Below, piece after piece: positions 1-9,300 of a stretch of 64,000 nucleotides of DNA. The notes under the pieces were generated by a model. It was not told where the DNA came from. It worked only from the letters and a program-made list of their open reading frames with translations, and did not search any database. The stretch lies in assembly GCA_020634565.1 (NCBI GenBank), contig JACKBN010000003.1, positions 434,001 through 498,000 on the forward strand, in the 5' to 3' direction. Position 1 is the first letter of the stretch. Each line of letters opens with the position of its first letter. The position numbers were made by a program, and so were the translations under genes. Source of the stretch: Ardenticatenaceae bacterium. GTDB taxonomy: Bacteria; Chloroflexota; Anaerolineae; Promineifilales; Promineifilaceae.

Positions 1-819
1 ATGTGGGCCAACTATGGTGTGGAAGTTACCATCATCGAGATGATGAGCCATCTGCTGCCTAATGAAGAGCCTGAAGTCAGCGACGTGCTGGAAAAAGCGT
101 ACAAGAAGCTCGGCGTAAACCTGCATTTGAATGCCCGTGTAGAGAAAATTGAAAAGGGCAAAGATAGCGTCTCTGTGGCGCTGGCAGATGGCACCAAGCT
201 GGAAGCAGACAAGGTGATGCTGGCCATTAACTTTCTGCCCAACGTAGAGAATATTGGTCTGGACACGGTTGGCGTGGCGCTGACGGACCGGGGCGCGATT
301 GCGGTTGATGACCAAATGCGTACCAACGTGCCCAACATTTACGCCATCGGCGATGTGGCTACGGAATACCGGCTGGCACACGTGGCCTCAGCGATGGGCA
401 TGGTGGCGGCCGAAGCAATTGCTGGGCACGAGACGCATCCGCTGGATTACCGCATGATGCCGCGCGCGACATACTGCGTACCGCAGGTGGCCAGCTTTGG
501 CTACACCGAGGCGCAGGCCAAAGAGGCGGGCTATGAGCTGAACATTGGCCAGTTCCCCTTCCAGGTGAACGGCAAGGCGCTGGGCCTGGGCGAGCGGGAC
601 GGCTTCATCAAAATTATTGCCGACAAGAAGTATGGCGAGATTTTGGGCGCGCACATGGTTGGTCCAGACGTGACCGAACTGCTGCCGGAGCTGACGCTGG
701 CGCACAATGCGGAGCTTACGGCCGAAGAGATCGCTCGTAACGTCCATGCTCATCCGACGCTGAGCGAGGCGCTGATGGAAGCGGCGCACGCGGTCGAGGG
801 TGAAGCGATCCATATGTAG
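1..819 (+). CDS. lpdA: Dihydrolipoyl dehydrogenase, C-terminal part (cut by window edge)
   Basis: This is the FAD-dependent E3 subunit of 2-oxoacid dehydrogenase and glycine-cleavage complexes. It reoxidises dihydrolipoyl groups with NAD+. The visible 272 residues cover the end of the NAD domain, the FAD segment YAIGDVA (residues 114-120) and the C-terminal dimerisation domain. That domain contains HAHPTLSE (249-256), the family's catalytic His-Glu region. The family is usually about 460-475 aa, so roughly 190-200 N-terminal residues, including the redox-active disulfide, lie left of the window. The Met at base 1 is probably internal. A strong intrinsic terminator follows at 858-888. Whether the gene sits with E1/E2 subunits cannot be seen. 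Confidence 0.95.
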   Translation: MWANYGVEVTIIEMMSHLLPNEEPEVSDVLEKAYKKLGVNLHLNARVEKIEKGKDSVSVALADGTKLEADKVMLAINFLPNVENIGLDTVGVALTDRGAIAVDDQMRTNVPNIYAIGDVATEYRLAHVASAMGMVAAEAIAGHETHPLDYRMMPRATYCVPQVASFGYTEAQAKEAGYELNIGQFPFQVNGKALGLGERDGFIKIIADKKYGEILGAHMVGPDVTELLPELTLAHNAELTAEEIARNVHAHPTLSEALMEAAHAVEGEAIHM

Positions 820-857
820 TTTTGCCACAGAGGCACAGCCCATTTAGAGAATTTGAG

Positions 858-888
858 AGCCTGGGAGCGGTGGTTCCCAGGCTTTTTT
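858..888 (+). terminator. Rho-independent terminator after lpdA
   Basis: A perfect 9-bp stem AGCCTGGGA / TCCCAGGCT (858-866 and 875-883) with an 8-nt loop is followed directly by a run of six T. It lies about 40 bases after the lpdA stop. Confidence 0.9.
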
Positions 889-922
889 GTAGGGTTTGTC
901 ATGGTAGGGGCAGGTATTCATT

Positions 923-1921
923 TTGACGGAACAAATTTTGTCACTGGTGGCGCGGGCGATTGAGGCACGACTTCCTTTACTGGACGAGCGGCATGAAACG
1001 GCCGTTCGCCTGTTCAACGGGTTTCTAGAGGGGTATCCGCAGTTGGTAGTGGAGCTGTTTGGGGAAACGGCCGTACTTTACAACTATGCTGACGAACCAA
1101 GTGAGCTGAATGATCTGCTAGCGGCGGTCCAAACGCTGCTGCGTGGGCAATTTCCCTGGCTGCAAGCGATTTTGCTCAAAACCCGCAATGGTGCCGAGGA
1201 AGAAAAGCGGGGCATTTTGCTTTGGGGCAGCCAGCTCACCACTAAAATTTGGGAACACGGCGTGCGCTATGCGCTCGATTTGACGATGAATCAGGACGCC
1301 AGCTTTTACCTGGACACGCGGAATGTGCGGCGATGGGCTTTAGATCATCTGGCGGGGAAAGAGGTGCTGAATACCTTTGCCTACACCGGCAGTTTGGGCG
1401 TGGCGGCACAAGCAGCCGGGGCCAGTCGTGTGCTGCAAACGGACCTGAACAAGCGGTTCCTCAACGTGGCCAAGACATCGTACACGCTCAATGGTTTTCC
1501 GATTGACAAAAAGTTGTTCCAAGCGGGGGATTTTTGGCGGCATATGAGCCAGATGAAGCGGGCTAGCGAGCGATTTGATTGCGTATTTCTGGACCCACCC
1601 TTTTTCTCGCAAACGGTTGCCGGGACAGTGGATTTAAATCAGGGGATGGCACGCTTGGTGAATAAAATACGGCCGTTAGTCAAACACAACGGCCGTATCA
1701 TCGCCATCAATAACGCCCTGTTTGTCAGCGGGGCCGACTATTTGGCTGAGCTAGAAACCCTTTGTGCCGACGGCTACGTGGAAATTGAGCAGTTCATTCC
1801 TGTGCCCGAAGATTGCACAGGTTACCCCCACACCCAAATGACACCGCCTATCAGCGATCCCGCGCCATTTAACCACAGCACCAAAATCGCCCTGCTCAAA
1901 ATCCACCACAAATCAGATTAA
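923..1921 (+). CDS. Class I SAM-dependent rRNA methyltransferase, RlmI/RlmK-like
   Basis: The protein has 332 aa with a Rossmann methyltransferase core. NTFAYTG (150-156) is the SAM-binding loop and DPPF (224-227) is the catalytic/target-base motif of N6-adenine and m5C RNA methyltransferases of the RlmI/RlmL type. It probably modifies 23S rRNA. It is shorter than RlmI (about 396 aa) and shows no clear N-terminal PUA domain. The start is TTG at 923: a stop lies in frame at 905, no ATG follows it, and AGGGGCAGG sits about 10 bases upstream. It carries four copies of the ACGGCCGT octamer. It converges with the next gene, the two stops lying only a few bases apart. Confidence 0.85.
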   Translation: MTEQILSLVARAIEARLPLLDERHETAVRLFNGFLEGYPQLVVELFGETAVLYNYADEPSELNDLLAAVQTLLRGQFPWLQAILLKTRNGAEEEKRGILLWGSQLTTKIWEHGVRYALDLTMNQDASFYLDTRNVRRWALDHLAGKEVLNTFAYTGSLGVAAQAAGASRVLQTDLNKRFLNVAKTSYTLNGFPIDKKLFQAGDFWRHMSQMKRASERFDCVFLDPPFFSQTVAGTVDLNQGMARLVNKIRPLVKHNGRIIAINNALFVSGADYLAELETLCADGYVEIEQFIPVPEDCTGYPHTQMTPPISDPAPFNHSTKIALLKIHHKSD

Positions 1922-1926
1922 AGCTG

Positions 1927-2580
1927 CTATCCATACGTGGGGCGCTGGGGCCAGCCAGAGGGCGAATCTTCCCAATCTTCTTGCCGACCGTAGGGGGTCA
2001 CATCGAGCAGCCGGTAGACATCGCTTAAGGATTCGCAGCCGCGCTTGTAAGTGGAATAGGTATGAAACACCTCGTCGCCAATGCGGAAAAAGACACTCAA
2101 GCCATGGGTTTCGCCATCTTCGGTGGTCACCAGGAAATCATAGTTGAAATCGGTGCCAAATGAGGAATACCACGGCCGTTCCCACCCCATGCGCTCTTTG
2201 TACGCTTGCAGTTTTTCCAGTGGCGCGCGGGAGATAAGCACAAACTGCGTGTTGCGCACGTTCAGTTCCGATAAATCTCCCAGGTCGTTGACAAAGCCCG
2301 TGCAGCCCATACAACCATTTTCCCACTCTGGATCGAACATGAAATGGTACACAATGAGTTGGGTCTTGTCCCCAAACAAATCGAGCAGGCTGCGCTTGCC
2401 TTCCGGGCCGTCAAAAACGTAAGATTTTTCAATTTTCACCATTGGCAGCCTGCGGCGCTCGGCATTAACGCGATCGTGATGTCTGGTTACTTCCTTTTCA
2501 TGTTCAAGGAGTGTTTCTCGGGCGGTTAGCCACTCTTCCTTGGTCGCGATGCGTGGATGGGGCAGATTTTGAGTTGTCAT
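1927..2580 (-). CDS. DUF899 thioredoxin-fold protein
   Basis: The 217-aa protein matches the DUF899 family. An N-terminal helical part (IATKEEWLTARETLLEHEKE) is followed by a thioredoxin-like core. The core contains the CMGC motif (C90, C93) and a YHFMFDP segment that is typical of the family. The biochemical role is unproven; a thiol-redox function is inferred from the fold and the CxxC motif. The C-terminal FRIGDEVFHTYSTYKRG region is also family-typical. No signal peptide or membrane segment is seen. It stands alone, convergent with the methyltransferase. Confidence 0.85.
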   Translation of the reverse strand: MTTQNLPHPRIATKEEWLTARETLLEHEKEVTRHHDRVNAERRRLPMVKIEKSYVFDGPEGKRSLLDLFGDKTQLIVYHFMFDPEWENGCMGCTGFVNDLGDLSELNVRNTQFVLISRAPLEKLQAYKERMGWERPWYSSFGTDFNYDFLVTTEDGETHGLSVFFRIGDEVFHTYSTYKRGCESLSDVYRLLDVTPYGRQEDWEDSPSGWPQRPTYG

Positions 2581-2745
2581 GGGTTATTCCTTTTTTAGGC
2601 AAGATAGTTAGTGCTTGAATTATAGAACTTATGTTCTTGTTCGTCAATTTTAGCACAAGGGAAACAGCAAGCTGAACGATGAGGTGATGGATGTGCTCTG
2701 CGTATTCGGCTTTGATACGGCCATTGATCAAACACAACGGCCGTT

Positions 2746-4407
2746 TTATTTGACAACCATTGGCAAGTACACCTTGAATGAAATGTTAGAGACGAACAAT
2801 TCGTGTACTTCGTCCGTTTCCTGATCAGCAACATAAACGACGCGGGTGCTGTCAGGGGTGACGCGAAACAGGTAGCCAACATCGCCGTCAGCAACAAGTG
2901 TCCCACTCAATTTAGTCGTGGGGCCACCCGTAATTGGCACGCTGTATAGTTCCAGAACCTCATCCGTCTCCTGGTCGGCCCGATAAATGACGTTGGCGCT
3001 ATCTGGCGTAATTTGCAGGACACTTGAAGAGACGTCTCCATTCATGACAAGTGCCTCATTTAGCTTGGTTGCGGCACCGCCAGCAATCGGCACGCTGTAC
3101 AGTTCCAAAACCTCGTCAACTTCCTGGTCGGCCCGGTAAACCACGCGACTGCCATCTGGGCTGATGTGGAAATCATAAATTACATCGCCACCCGTAACGA
3201 GCGTGCCATTCAGTTTGGCGACTGTACCACCGTTGATCGGCACACTGTACAGTTCATTTTCAAAGGATGGTTGTTCCACGGTATGGTACACAACGCGTGC
3301 GCTGTCTGGGCTGATGGAATAAGTAAATACATCTGCCCCGGTAAAGAGTGGATTGGGAACAAGCTCGCCGTTAAGTTTTGTGGCCGTGCCGCCCCCAATC
3401 GGGACGCTGAATAGCTCAATCACCTCATCGGTCTCTTGATCAGCTTTATAAATGACCCGCGCGCTGTCTGGACTGATTTTGAATGATAAGGAGTCTGAAA
3501 CATCTCCGTCTGTAACCAGTGCCCCGTTCAGGTTGCTGGCAACACCGCCGCCAATCGGGACGCTATACAGTTCAAATACATCGTCCGTTTCCTGGTCGGC
3601 TCGATAAACGACGCGCGCGCTATTGGGGCTGATTTCGAAGTAGGTGACATCCCCGCCAGAGCCGGGGAACGGACTGGTGGCCAAAGGGCCATTGAGTTTG
3701 GTGATGGCACCTCCGGCCAGTGGGACACTGTAAATTTCAAAAACATCATCACTGTCTTGATCGGCGCGGTAGACGACATAGGCATTATCGGGGCTGATGT
3801 GAAAGGTGTTGACATCACCCTCGGCCACGAGCGTTCCACTCAATTTGGTTACGGTTCCCCCGGTGAGCGGGACGCTGAATAGTTCAAAAACCCCGGTTAT
3901 CTCGTGGTCGGCTACAAAGAGAACGTTAGAATTATCTGGGCCAATTTTAAAAGAGAGTAAATTGTCGCCGCCATTGCTCAGGATTGGCTGTTTGTTCAAC
4001 TGAACATTTGCGTTTTGGTCAATTGGCGTGCTGTATATATCTTGCCCGCTGGCCGAAGAGGTTCGGTAAACGACTCTTTGACTATCTGAGCTAATCTCAA
4101 AATTTATAACGTCAGCGCTGCTTGAAATCTTCACAGGCGGGCTGCTGCCATTGATCGGTGTGCTGTAAAGCTCCATAACCCCGTCAAATTGTTGATCGGC
4201 GATGTAAACAACGGTTTGGCCATCTGGGCTAATTTCCCAGACGGTTGAATTGGGATCAACATCACCAAAGGCGGGCATCTCGCCAGAGATTTTTTGATTT
4301 ACAAGCGCCATGCTTGTGTCGGGGGTAATCAAGGTCAGGCAGCAGAATAGCCCAATGAGAATTAGAAGTCGGGGAATCCATGTGGAATTTTGCTTGGGAA
4401 ATGTCAT
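2746..4407 (-). CDS. Secreted TolB-like beta-propeller protein with C-terminal YLPMVVK
   Basis: The protein has 553 aa. A hydrophobic N-terminal segment (about residues 12-34) looks like a signal peptide. It is followed by about ten repeats of roughly 46 aa, each with the pattern ISPDSARVVYRADQETDEV-ELYSVPIxGG-xxKLN. This is the PD40/TolB-type propeller repeat, suggesting one or two propellers outside the membrane. Function is unknown; ligand or protein binding is inferred. The last seven residues, YLPMVVK, recall the ends of other secreted proteins here (see findings). The repeats diverge more from each other than the WD40 array at 49-50.7 kb. No ACGGCCGT octamer lies inside the gene. Confidence 0.8.
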   Translation of the reverse strand: MTFPKQNSTWIPRLLILIGLFCCLTLITPDTSMALVNQKISGEMPAFGDVDPNSTVWEISPDGQTVVYIADQQFDGVMELYSTPINGSSPPVKISSSADVINFEISSDSQRVVYRTSSASGQDIYSTPIDQNANVQLNKQPILSNGGDNLLSFKIGPDNSNVLFVADHEITGVFELFSVPLTGGTVTKLSGTLVAEGDVNTFHISPDNAYVVYRADQDSDDVFEIYSVPLAGGAITKLNGPLATSPFPGSGGDVTYFEISPNSARVVYRADQETDDVFELYSVPIGGGVASNLNGALVTDGDVSDSLSFKISPDSARVIYKADQETDEVIELFSVPIGGGTATKLNGELVPNPLFTGADVFTYSISPDSARVVYHTVEQPSFENELYSVPINGGTVAKLNGTLVTGGDVIYDFHISPDGSRVVYRADQEVDEVLELYSVPIAGGAATKLNEALVMNGDVSSSVLQITPDSANVIYRADQETDEVLELYSVPITGGPTTKLSGTLVADGDVGYLFRVTPDSTRVVYVADQETDEVHELFVSNISFKVYLPMVVK

Positions 4408-4458
4408 TTATTGTCCTTTGTTATAAGCTTGCATAAATAAGAAATGCGCGCGAACAGT

Positions 4459-4692
4459 CTACAATAAATGATTTGAAAGGTATATCTCTTCTGTTCCTAT
4501 TTCTAATCTCTTGCCAATAAGGTTGTCGTGCTGGTTCATATAGTAGGCGTAGAAAACGGCCGTAATGCTCAGAACAAGAAAAACAATTTCAAGGACAACC
4601 TGCCGGAATGTTGGCGATGTACGCTGCGTAAGCAAGGCTCCAGATCAGCAAAACCCTGTGATTATGATATGTAACCAATGTGTGTTCATCAT
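4459..4692 (-). pseudogene. Possible small membrane-protein gene broken by TGA
   Basis: In the gap between the propeller and lipoprotein genes, a minus-strand frame starts ATG-ATG at 4692 behind GGGAG. It reads 15 codons to a TGA, then continues open in the same frame for 61 codons to TAG at 4459. The second part has a clear transmembrane stretch (VVLEIVFLVLSITAVFYAYY). This looks like a small single-pass protein gene with one nonsense change, or a sequencing error. An unrelated chance frame is also possible. It carries an ACGGCCGT octamer at 4556. Confidence 0.3.
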
Positions 4693-4753
4693 AAACTCCC
4701 TACAGATTTGCGAGGCGACGCCCTAACCTTGGCGAAAAAACGATTTCACGGAG

Positions 4754-5578
4754 CTACTGGATTGGCCCATCGAAGATCCTTTCGTCAACCGGTTTGCCGG
4801 ATAGATATTCCAAGAGCACTGTAAAAAATTGGTTTTCAAACAAACCATCTTCATTGAGCAGCTCTTGAAGGTCTTGATTTTCCCATGAGACGAACTGAAG
4901 AAGAGATACTTTCCAATGCCGCCCTCCTTCTCTGTGAAATAACATTCCTGAACCGACCGGCGTATCTGCAAATGTGACAAATGCACTGCTTGGTACGATG
5001 CCAACATCAATTTCGGTGATTTCAAGTTGTTCGACAACATCTAAATCGAGCCAGCCCTCTTCAATAGAAATAACGACGACATCCTCGCCCGTTAATGTTT
5101 GTAACGCTTCACGGCTGAATTTCTGCCTTAGTATAAGAATGAAAAACTTTTGGATAGGCTCTAAAGAATCGAGCTCTTCCCGGTTCAGGTTAAGCGCGTC
5201 GGCTAGCAGTTGGTCGTACCATTCAACGTCCACCGAGTAGGTAACTTCTAAGGCGCTTTCCCCATCGCCTGTGCGTACGGCCGTACGAAACTGCTCAAAC
5301 GCAGCGCGAATGCTGGCCTCGTTGTACTCTGCGGTGGCGGTGGCCCATAGTTTGGGCGTGCTGGTGGGGGTGGGTGTCTCTGTTGGTACGGCCGTTTCTG
5401 TGGGAACGGCCGTAGGTGTTGAACTGGGTGTCAAAGTTGCTGTCGGCGTCGCGCTGGCCGTGGCCATTGCCGTTGGCGTCGCGGATGGTGCGGCCGCATT
5501 TTCACTTGAGCTGCCCGTGGCTGAACAAGCTGCTAATGCAAGGCAAAACAATATCCAGATCAAGCTATTTTTCTTCAT
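4754..5578 (-). CDS. Lipoprotein with Thr-Pro-rich linker
   Basis: The protein has 274 aa. The N-terminus is a lipoprotein signal peptide with lipobox LALAAC (Cys at about 18). A low-complexity Ala/Thr/Pro/Ser linker to about residue 78 resembles the wall-spanning linkers common in Chloroflexota. The remaining 190 residues form a soluble acidic domain that I do not recognise. It may have the fold of small stress or ligand-binding domains, but nothing supports a specific function. It lies between the propeller gene and a GT39 glycosyltransferase, all on the minus strand with gaps of 60 bases or more. A shared envelope role is plausible. Confidence 0.7.
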   Translation of the reverse strand: MKKNSLIWILFCLALAACSATGSSSENAAAPSATPTAMATASATPTATLTPSSTPTAVPTETAVPTETPTPTSTPKLWATATAEYNEASIRAAFEQFRTAVRTGDGESALEVTYSVDVEWYDQLLADALNLNREELDSLEPIQKFFILILRQKFSREALQTLTGEDVVVISIEEGWLDLDVVEQLEITEIDVGIVPSSAFVTFADTPVGSGMLFHREGGRHWKVSLLQFVSWENQDLQELLNEDGLFENQFFTVLLEYLSGKPVDERIFDGPIQ

Positions 5579-5637
5579 CGAAACTTTTCCCCCAATCGTT
5601 GGCTGATTATTCGGTTTTGCAACTGGTCTTATCTCAA

Positions 5638-7311
5638 TTATGGTACGCCGTAGAGCTGTACCTGCCCGCCATAAAAATTACGCTGCTGGAGCAGTTCCAA
5701 TTCTGAAGCCAGCGTTTGCGGGATTAAATTCAGTGGGTCCGTATAGTCGTTATGGCTGTACACCAACCAAACCCGGTCACGCCCGCTGATCAACGCGGCT
5801 AAGTCAGGCACATCATCTTCCGTCATTAACGGCTCCAAAACCGCATCCTTCATAAGATCGAGCGGCACGCCCTGTTTTTCCACCTGGATGTCGTAGAGGT
5901 CCTCATACTCCTGAAAAAAATGATCAAAAGGAATGACCACAAAGTTGGAGTTGAACAAGACCAAATCATCCGGCTCTGCGTACAAAGCGACATAGCCAGC
6001 GGGTGTTTGCCAATCCTCTTTTTGGAAGAACCGATAATAATCACTGACGGAAAACAGGTTAATGGCGCCCAAAATCCCCACGCCCATGAGCACAAAAAAG
6101 CGATATCTTAACTGAGCCACCCCTGCTGCCAGAAGCAGGAACAGGGGAATCGTCGTCCAGATCAGCGTGCGATCATAAAAAATGGGTCGGTGGAGGCTGA
6201 CGAGCAGCTCGCTCAGGAGAGGGATGGCAAAGAGGGCTACCAACAACAGCAGATGCGATAATTTTTTCCGGAAATACAAAAATCCTAAACAGAGCGCCAG
6301 TATGTACAGGCTCCAGATGATTCGAGTTTGGTCAGCTGGCAGTGGCGCTGAGGCATTCAAAAAGGTGCGCAACATCTGGACCACGGCGTCCCAGGTTGGT
6401 TCAGGAATCCAGAATCTTTGAGAAACCGTGCGGGCTTGCCTGATGAAGGCCAGTAGCCAGGGACTCCACAGCAGGAAGATGCCAATTTGCGCTTTTATCC
6501 AGTTGCCTAGCGAGGGTGCCTGCAACCCGGATTTGTTGAATCTTTGCAGGAGCATTAGCCCAAGTACGAAGATATTGGTAGCCAGGGGGAAGAGTACGGC
6601 CGTATTGTGCGTCAACATCGTCGCGGCCGAAAAAATCATAAAGCCAACCCAGGCCAGGTCTGTGGCAATGGCCTGGAGGGGCAGCCAGCGATGGTTGGCA
6701 ACCCAGCCTTGCCAGCCGGTTTGAACGCGTGGCTTAACTTTATAGCTGAACCCTTCTCTCGCTTTGGGCTCGATGGGATCAGCGGTGCGCCAGACATGAA
6801 TATATTCCCGAAACTGGCTGCCAATCGGACTGACCGCGCGTGAATCGGTTAGCAGCCAGACCAGGGCATAAATCGCCACAGCGGCGTTAAACGTCAGCAG
6901 CGTGTACATGCGCGTTTCTTGGGCAAAGTAAATGTGGAAGGGGGACAATGCCAGGAAAACGGCCGCAGCCAGCCCCACCATTACTCCAGACAGCCGTTTG
7001 CCAATCAAATAAATGATGGGAATGGTGCCTGCGCCGACAAGCGCCGAAAGCAGGCGGACATAGTACACATTGTCGCCAAAGCGGGCGACCCAGAAATGCA
7101 GCAGCAGGTAATAAAGCGGTGGGTGTTGGTCAATGGTGGCAATCCAGTGCAGCATATCGCCCACAGACTGGTTGGCCAGCCAAATGCTGAACGTTTCATC
7201 CAGCCACAACCCCTTGGTTCGGAGAAGCAAAATCCGCATCACCCCACCAACCAGGGTGATGAAAACAACCAGCCAGGGTGCCATTTCTTCAAGATTGATT
7301 TCTTCGCGCAT
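5638..7311 (-). CDS. GT39/ArnT-like membrane glycosyltransferase
   Basis: The protein has 557 aa and about ten hydrophobic helices. The first periplasmic loop holds WLDETFS (Asp38-Glu39), the catalytic acidic motif of the PMT/ArnT superfamily (GT-C fold), and QHPPLYY (62-68) follows. Such enzymes move a sugar from a polyprenyl-phosphate donor to proteins or lipids outside the membrane. The acceptor is unknown. A hydrophilic segment of about 60 residues around positions 155-215 separates two helix groups and looks lineage-specific. It may serve glycosylation of the secreted proteins nearby, but that is inference. Confidence 0.85.
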   Translation of the reverse strand: MREEINLEEMAPWLVVFITLVGGVMRILLLRTKGLWLDETFSIWLANQSVGDMLHWIATIDQHPPLYYLLLHFWVARFGDNVYYVRLLSALVGAGTIPIIYLIGKRLSGVMVGLAAAVFLALSPFHIYFAQETRMYTLLTFNAAVAIYALVWLLTDSRAVSPIGSQFREYIHVWRTADPIEPKAREGFSYKVKPRVQTGWQGWVANHRWLPLQAIATDLAWVGFMIFSAATMLTHNTAVLFPLATNIFVLGLMLLQRFNKSGLQAPSLGNWIKAQIGIFLLWSPWLLAFIRQARTVSQRFWIPEPTWDAVVQMLRTFLNASAPLPADQTRIIWSLYILALCLGFLYFRKKLSHLLLLVALFAIPLLSELLVSLHRPIFYDRTLIWTTIPLFLLLAAGVAQLRYRFFVLMGVGILGAINLFSVSDYYRFFQKEDWQTPAGYVALYAEPDDLVLFNSNFVVIPFDHFFQEYEDLYDIQVEKQGVPLDLMKDAVLEPLMTEDDVPDLAALISGRDRVWLVYSHNDYTDPLNLIPQTLASELELLQQRNFYGGQVQLYGVP

Positions 7312-7460
7312 CTTTAACTGCTAACCTACGGCCTTGATAAAGATTTGGGTTTGTGTGGCAAGCTCCCAGGATAAACAAGTACGTACCAAAATTATACCTG
7401 AAAAGCGGATGTTGGTTGAAGGAGAAACGGCCGTATCAACCCCCACCTCACGCCAACACA

Positions 7461-9278
7461 TCATTCATAAACCCCCAGGGAAGGCGGATTGGCCCGATCC
7501 TGGCCATCTCTATCTTTGTTGGCTGTGCCCAGGTAAATGCCTGCGGTTTTGGCCGGACTGCCAGCTTGCAAATGGTAATTGTTTGCAACCACAAACAGCG
7601 GATTTTGCGGTACAGGGCTGTGCGCATCCCAGCCTGTGTCCGCGATATAGTTGGACCATTCAGCCATTTGGTACGCGCCCGAATATTCAATCACTTTAAC
7701 GAGCGGGGCGTTGGGGTCTGTGGCAAAGTGCAGGTTGTAATCCATGTCGATGGCCGACAGCTGGTAATCATTCACTTTTACGCCGTAAAAAGAGCTGTTA
7801 AACGAAGTGTCTGAATCGTTAAAAAAGATATTGTTGCGCACGACTGAATTGCTGATGTTGCCGATGTAATAAAGCTGCCCCTGTGTGTTGGCCAGCGTCG
7901 GGTTGACGCCGTAAAACGTGTTGTGGTAAATCTCGGTGCCTTGAATGGCGTTGATGGCCAGGCATTTGCCGTGGCAGTAGGTAAAGATGTTGTTGACGAA
8001 GCTGAAGTTTTCCAGCGTGCCGCTGTTGGGATCGGTCCAGATGTGGTTGGAGTTAAACGCGGCTGCCCCGCCCAAATCATACTCTGGCGAGCCTAAAAAC
8101 TGGTTGTTTAAGAAGGTAAAGTGGGTCATTCTGTTGGCATCGGCCACCTGAATGTCTATGCCGGTGGTGTGGAACCCGTTAAAAAAGGTGTTGTTCTCAA
8201 AAGTTACATTCGTGATTTCATTGACGCTGCCGCCGAAGGGCAGCACCCCGGCGCCGTGCCGCCCGGTATCGTGGATGACGTTGTTTTGGAACAGCGCGTT
8301 TGAATGCCACACTTTTAAGCCATCGGCTGCCGCGCCGCCCTGAATGCCTACCCAGCCGATGTGGCTGTGCGAAATGGTTAACCCTTCGGCAGCCATCGCC
8401 GGATAGCCATCAAAAAAGCCTTTGGATTGGGTAAACAGCATCTGGATATTGTCGATGACAATCCAGTCCTGAGGATCATTGCTGGCGATTTCAATGGCAG
8501 AGTCGCGCTGCGAAACCTCTACTGCGCTCCAGGTTAACGCCGGATTTGCCTCCGCGTAAACATAGATGTAACCATCTTGCCAGCCCCAATCGCGCGCCGT
8601 TTGCAGTGTTTCATAGCCACTGGAAAGATATTTCTCCTGGTTGCCCCACTGCACGCTGCCATCGAGCGCCACAAAGTAGGCACCGCCGGGCCAGCCATCC
8701 GTTCCTTTTACTGAACCATCATGGAGCGCGCCGCGTGACGGATCGGCAACGGCCGTTGTGCCCCGCCACACATTCCCCTCTACATGTACCCAGCTGGAAA
8801 CGGCCGTACTCCCCAAAATAGCGGGCGCTTTGCCACTGCCATACGCCGCAAAAGTGATTGGTGCGTTTGTGGTGCCCGATGAGGTAATGACCAGCATCTC
8901 GCGCCAGACGTCGCCCCGTTTGAACAAAACCCCATCCCCCGGATTCAGCGCCTGGGCGTTGACCTTGGCAATCGTTTGCCACGGCGTGCTGGGCGATGTG
9001 CCGTTGTTGCTGTCGCTGCCGTTGTTGGCCACGTAGTAGGTAGTGCCGGTGATTTCTGGCGTGCCCTGGTATTGATCCAGTTCGGCGAGCGCCGCTTCCG
9101 GGGTGGAAAAGCCGCTGCTCATGTAGTTGCGCAAAACGACAGGCAGATAAAGTGGGTTGGTGCTGGATACGGCCGTACTCGCAGCGTCAATCTGGCTGTG
9201 TGAGTTGTTGGCCGCCAGCGGGATGCTCCCGGTAAGCAATAGTACGATGATGAACATGAAGCCGGCTGCTTTACGCAT
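7461..9278 (-). CDS. Secreted right-handed parallel beta-helix protein
   Basis: The 605-aa protein has a signal peptide (about residues 1-23). The segment LYLPVVLR (43-50) follows, resembling the YLP signature that ends other secreted proteins in this window. From about residue 80 (YYVANNGSDSNNGTSPSTPW) it has the typical start of pectate-lyase-like and polysaccharide-degrading beta-helix proteins, with many Asn-rich coils such as FENNTFFNGF and FLNNQFLGS. The C-terminal HLQAGSPAKTAG segment is also common in such helices. It probably binds or cleaves an extracellular polysaccharide, but the substrate cannot be told. Four ACGGCCGT octamers lie in or next to it. Confidence 0.8.
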   Translation of the reverse strand: MRKAAGFMFIIVLLLTGSIPLAANNSHSQIDAASTAVSSTNPLYLPVVLRNYMSSGFSTPEAALAELDQYQGTPEITGTTYYVANNGSDSNNGTSPSTPWQTIAKVNAQALNPGDGVLFKRGDVWREMLVITSSGTTNAPITFAAYGSGKAPAILGSTAVSSWVHVEGNVWRGTTAVADPSRGALHDGSVKGTDGWPGGAYFVALDGSVQWGNQEKYLSSGYETLQTARDWGWQDGYIYVYAEANPALTWSAVEVSQRDSAIEIASNDPQDWIVIDNIQMLFTQSKGFFDGYPAMAAEGLTISHSHIGWVGIQGGAAADGLKVWHSNALFQNNVIHDTGRHGAGVLPFGGSVNEITNVTFENNTFFNGFHTTGIDIQVADANRMTHFTFLNNQFLGSPEYDLGGAAAFNSNHIWTDPNSGTLENFSFVNNIFTYCHGKCLAINAIQGTEIYHNTFYGVNPTLANTQGQLYYIGNISNSVVRNNIFFNDSDTSFNSSFYGVKVNDYQLSAIDMDYNLHFATDPNAPLVKVIEYSGAYQMAEWSNYIADTGWDAHSPVPQNPLFVVANNYHLQAGSPAKTAGIYLGTANKDRDGQDRANPPSLGVYE

Positions 9279-9300
9279 CTGTGTCTCTCCCCATTCTGGA

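Noticed and set aside
2504..2906. Small minus-strand frames around the start of the DUF899 gene and the end of the propeller gene
   Set aside because: They cross borders of well-supported genes in other frames and have no start context. The 165 bases between the two genes hold only one octamer.
4459..4692. TGA in the small frame read as selenocysteine
   Set aside because: No SECIS-like hairpin directly after the TGA and no redox motif around it.
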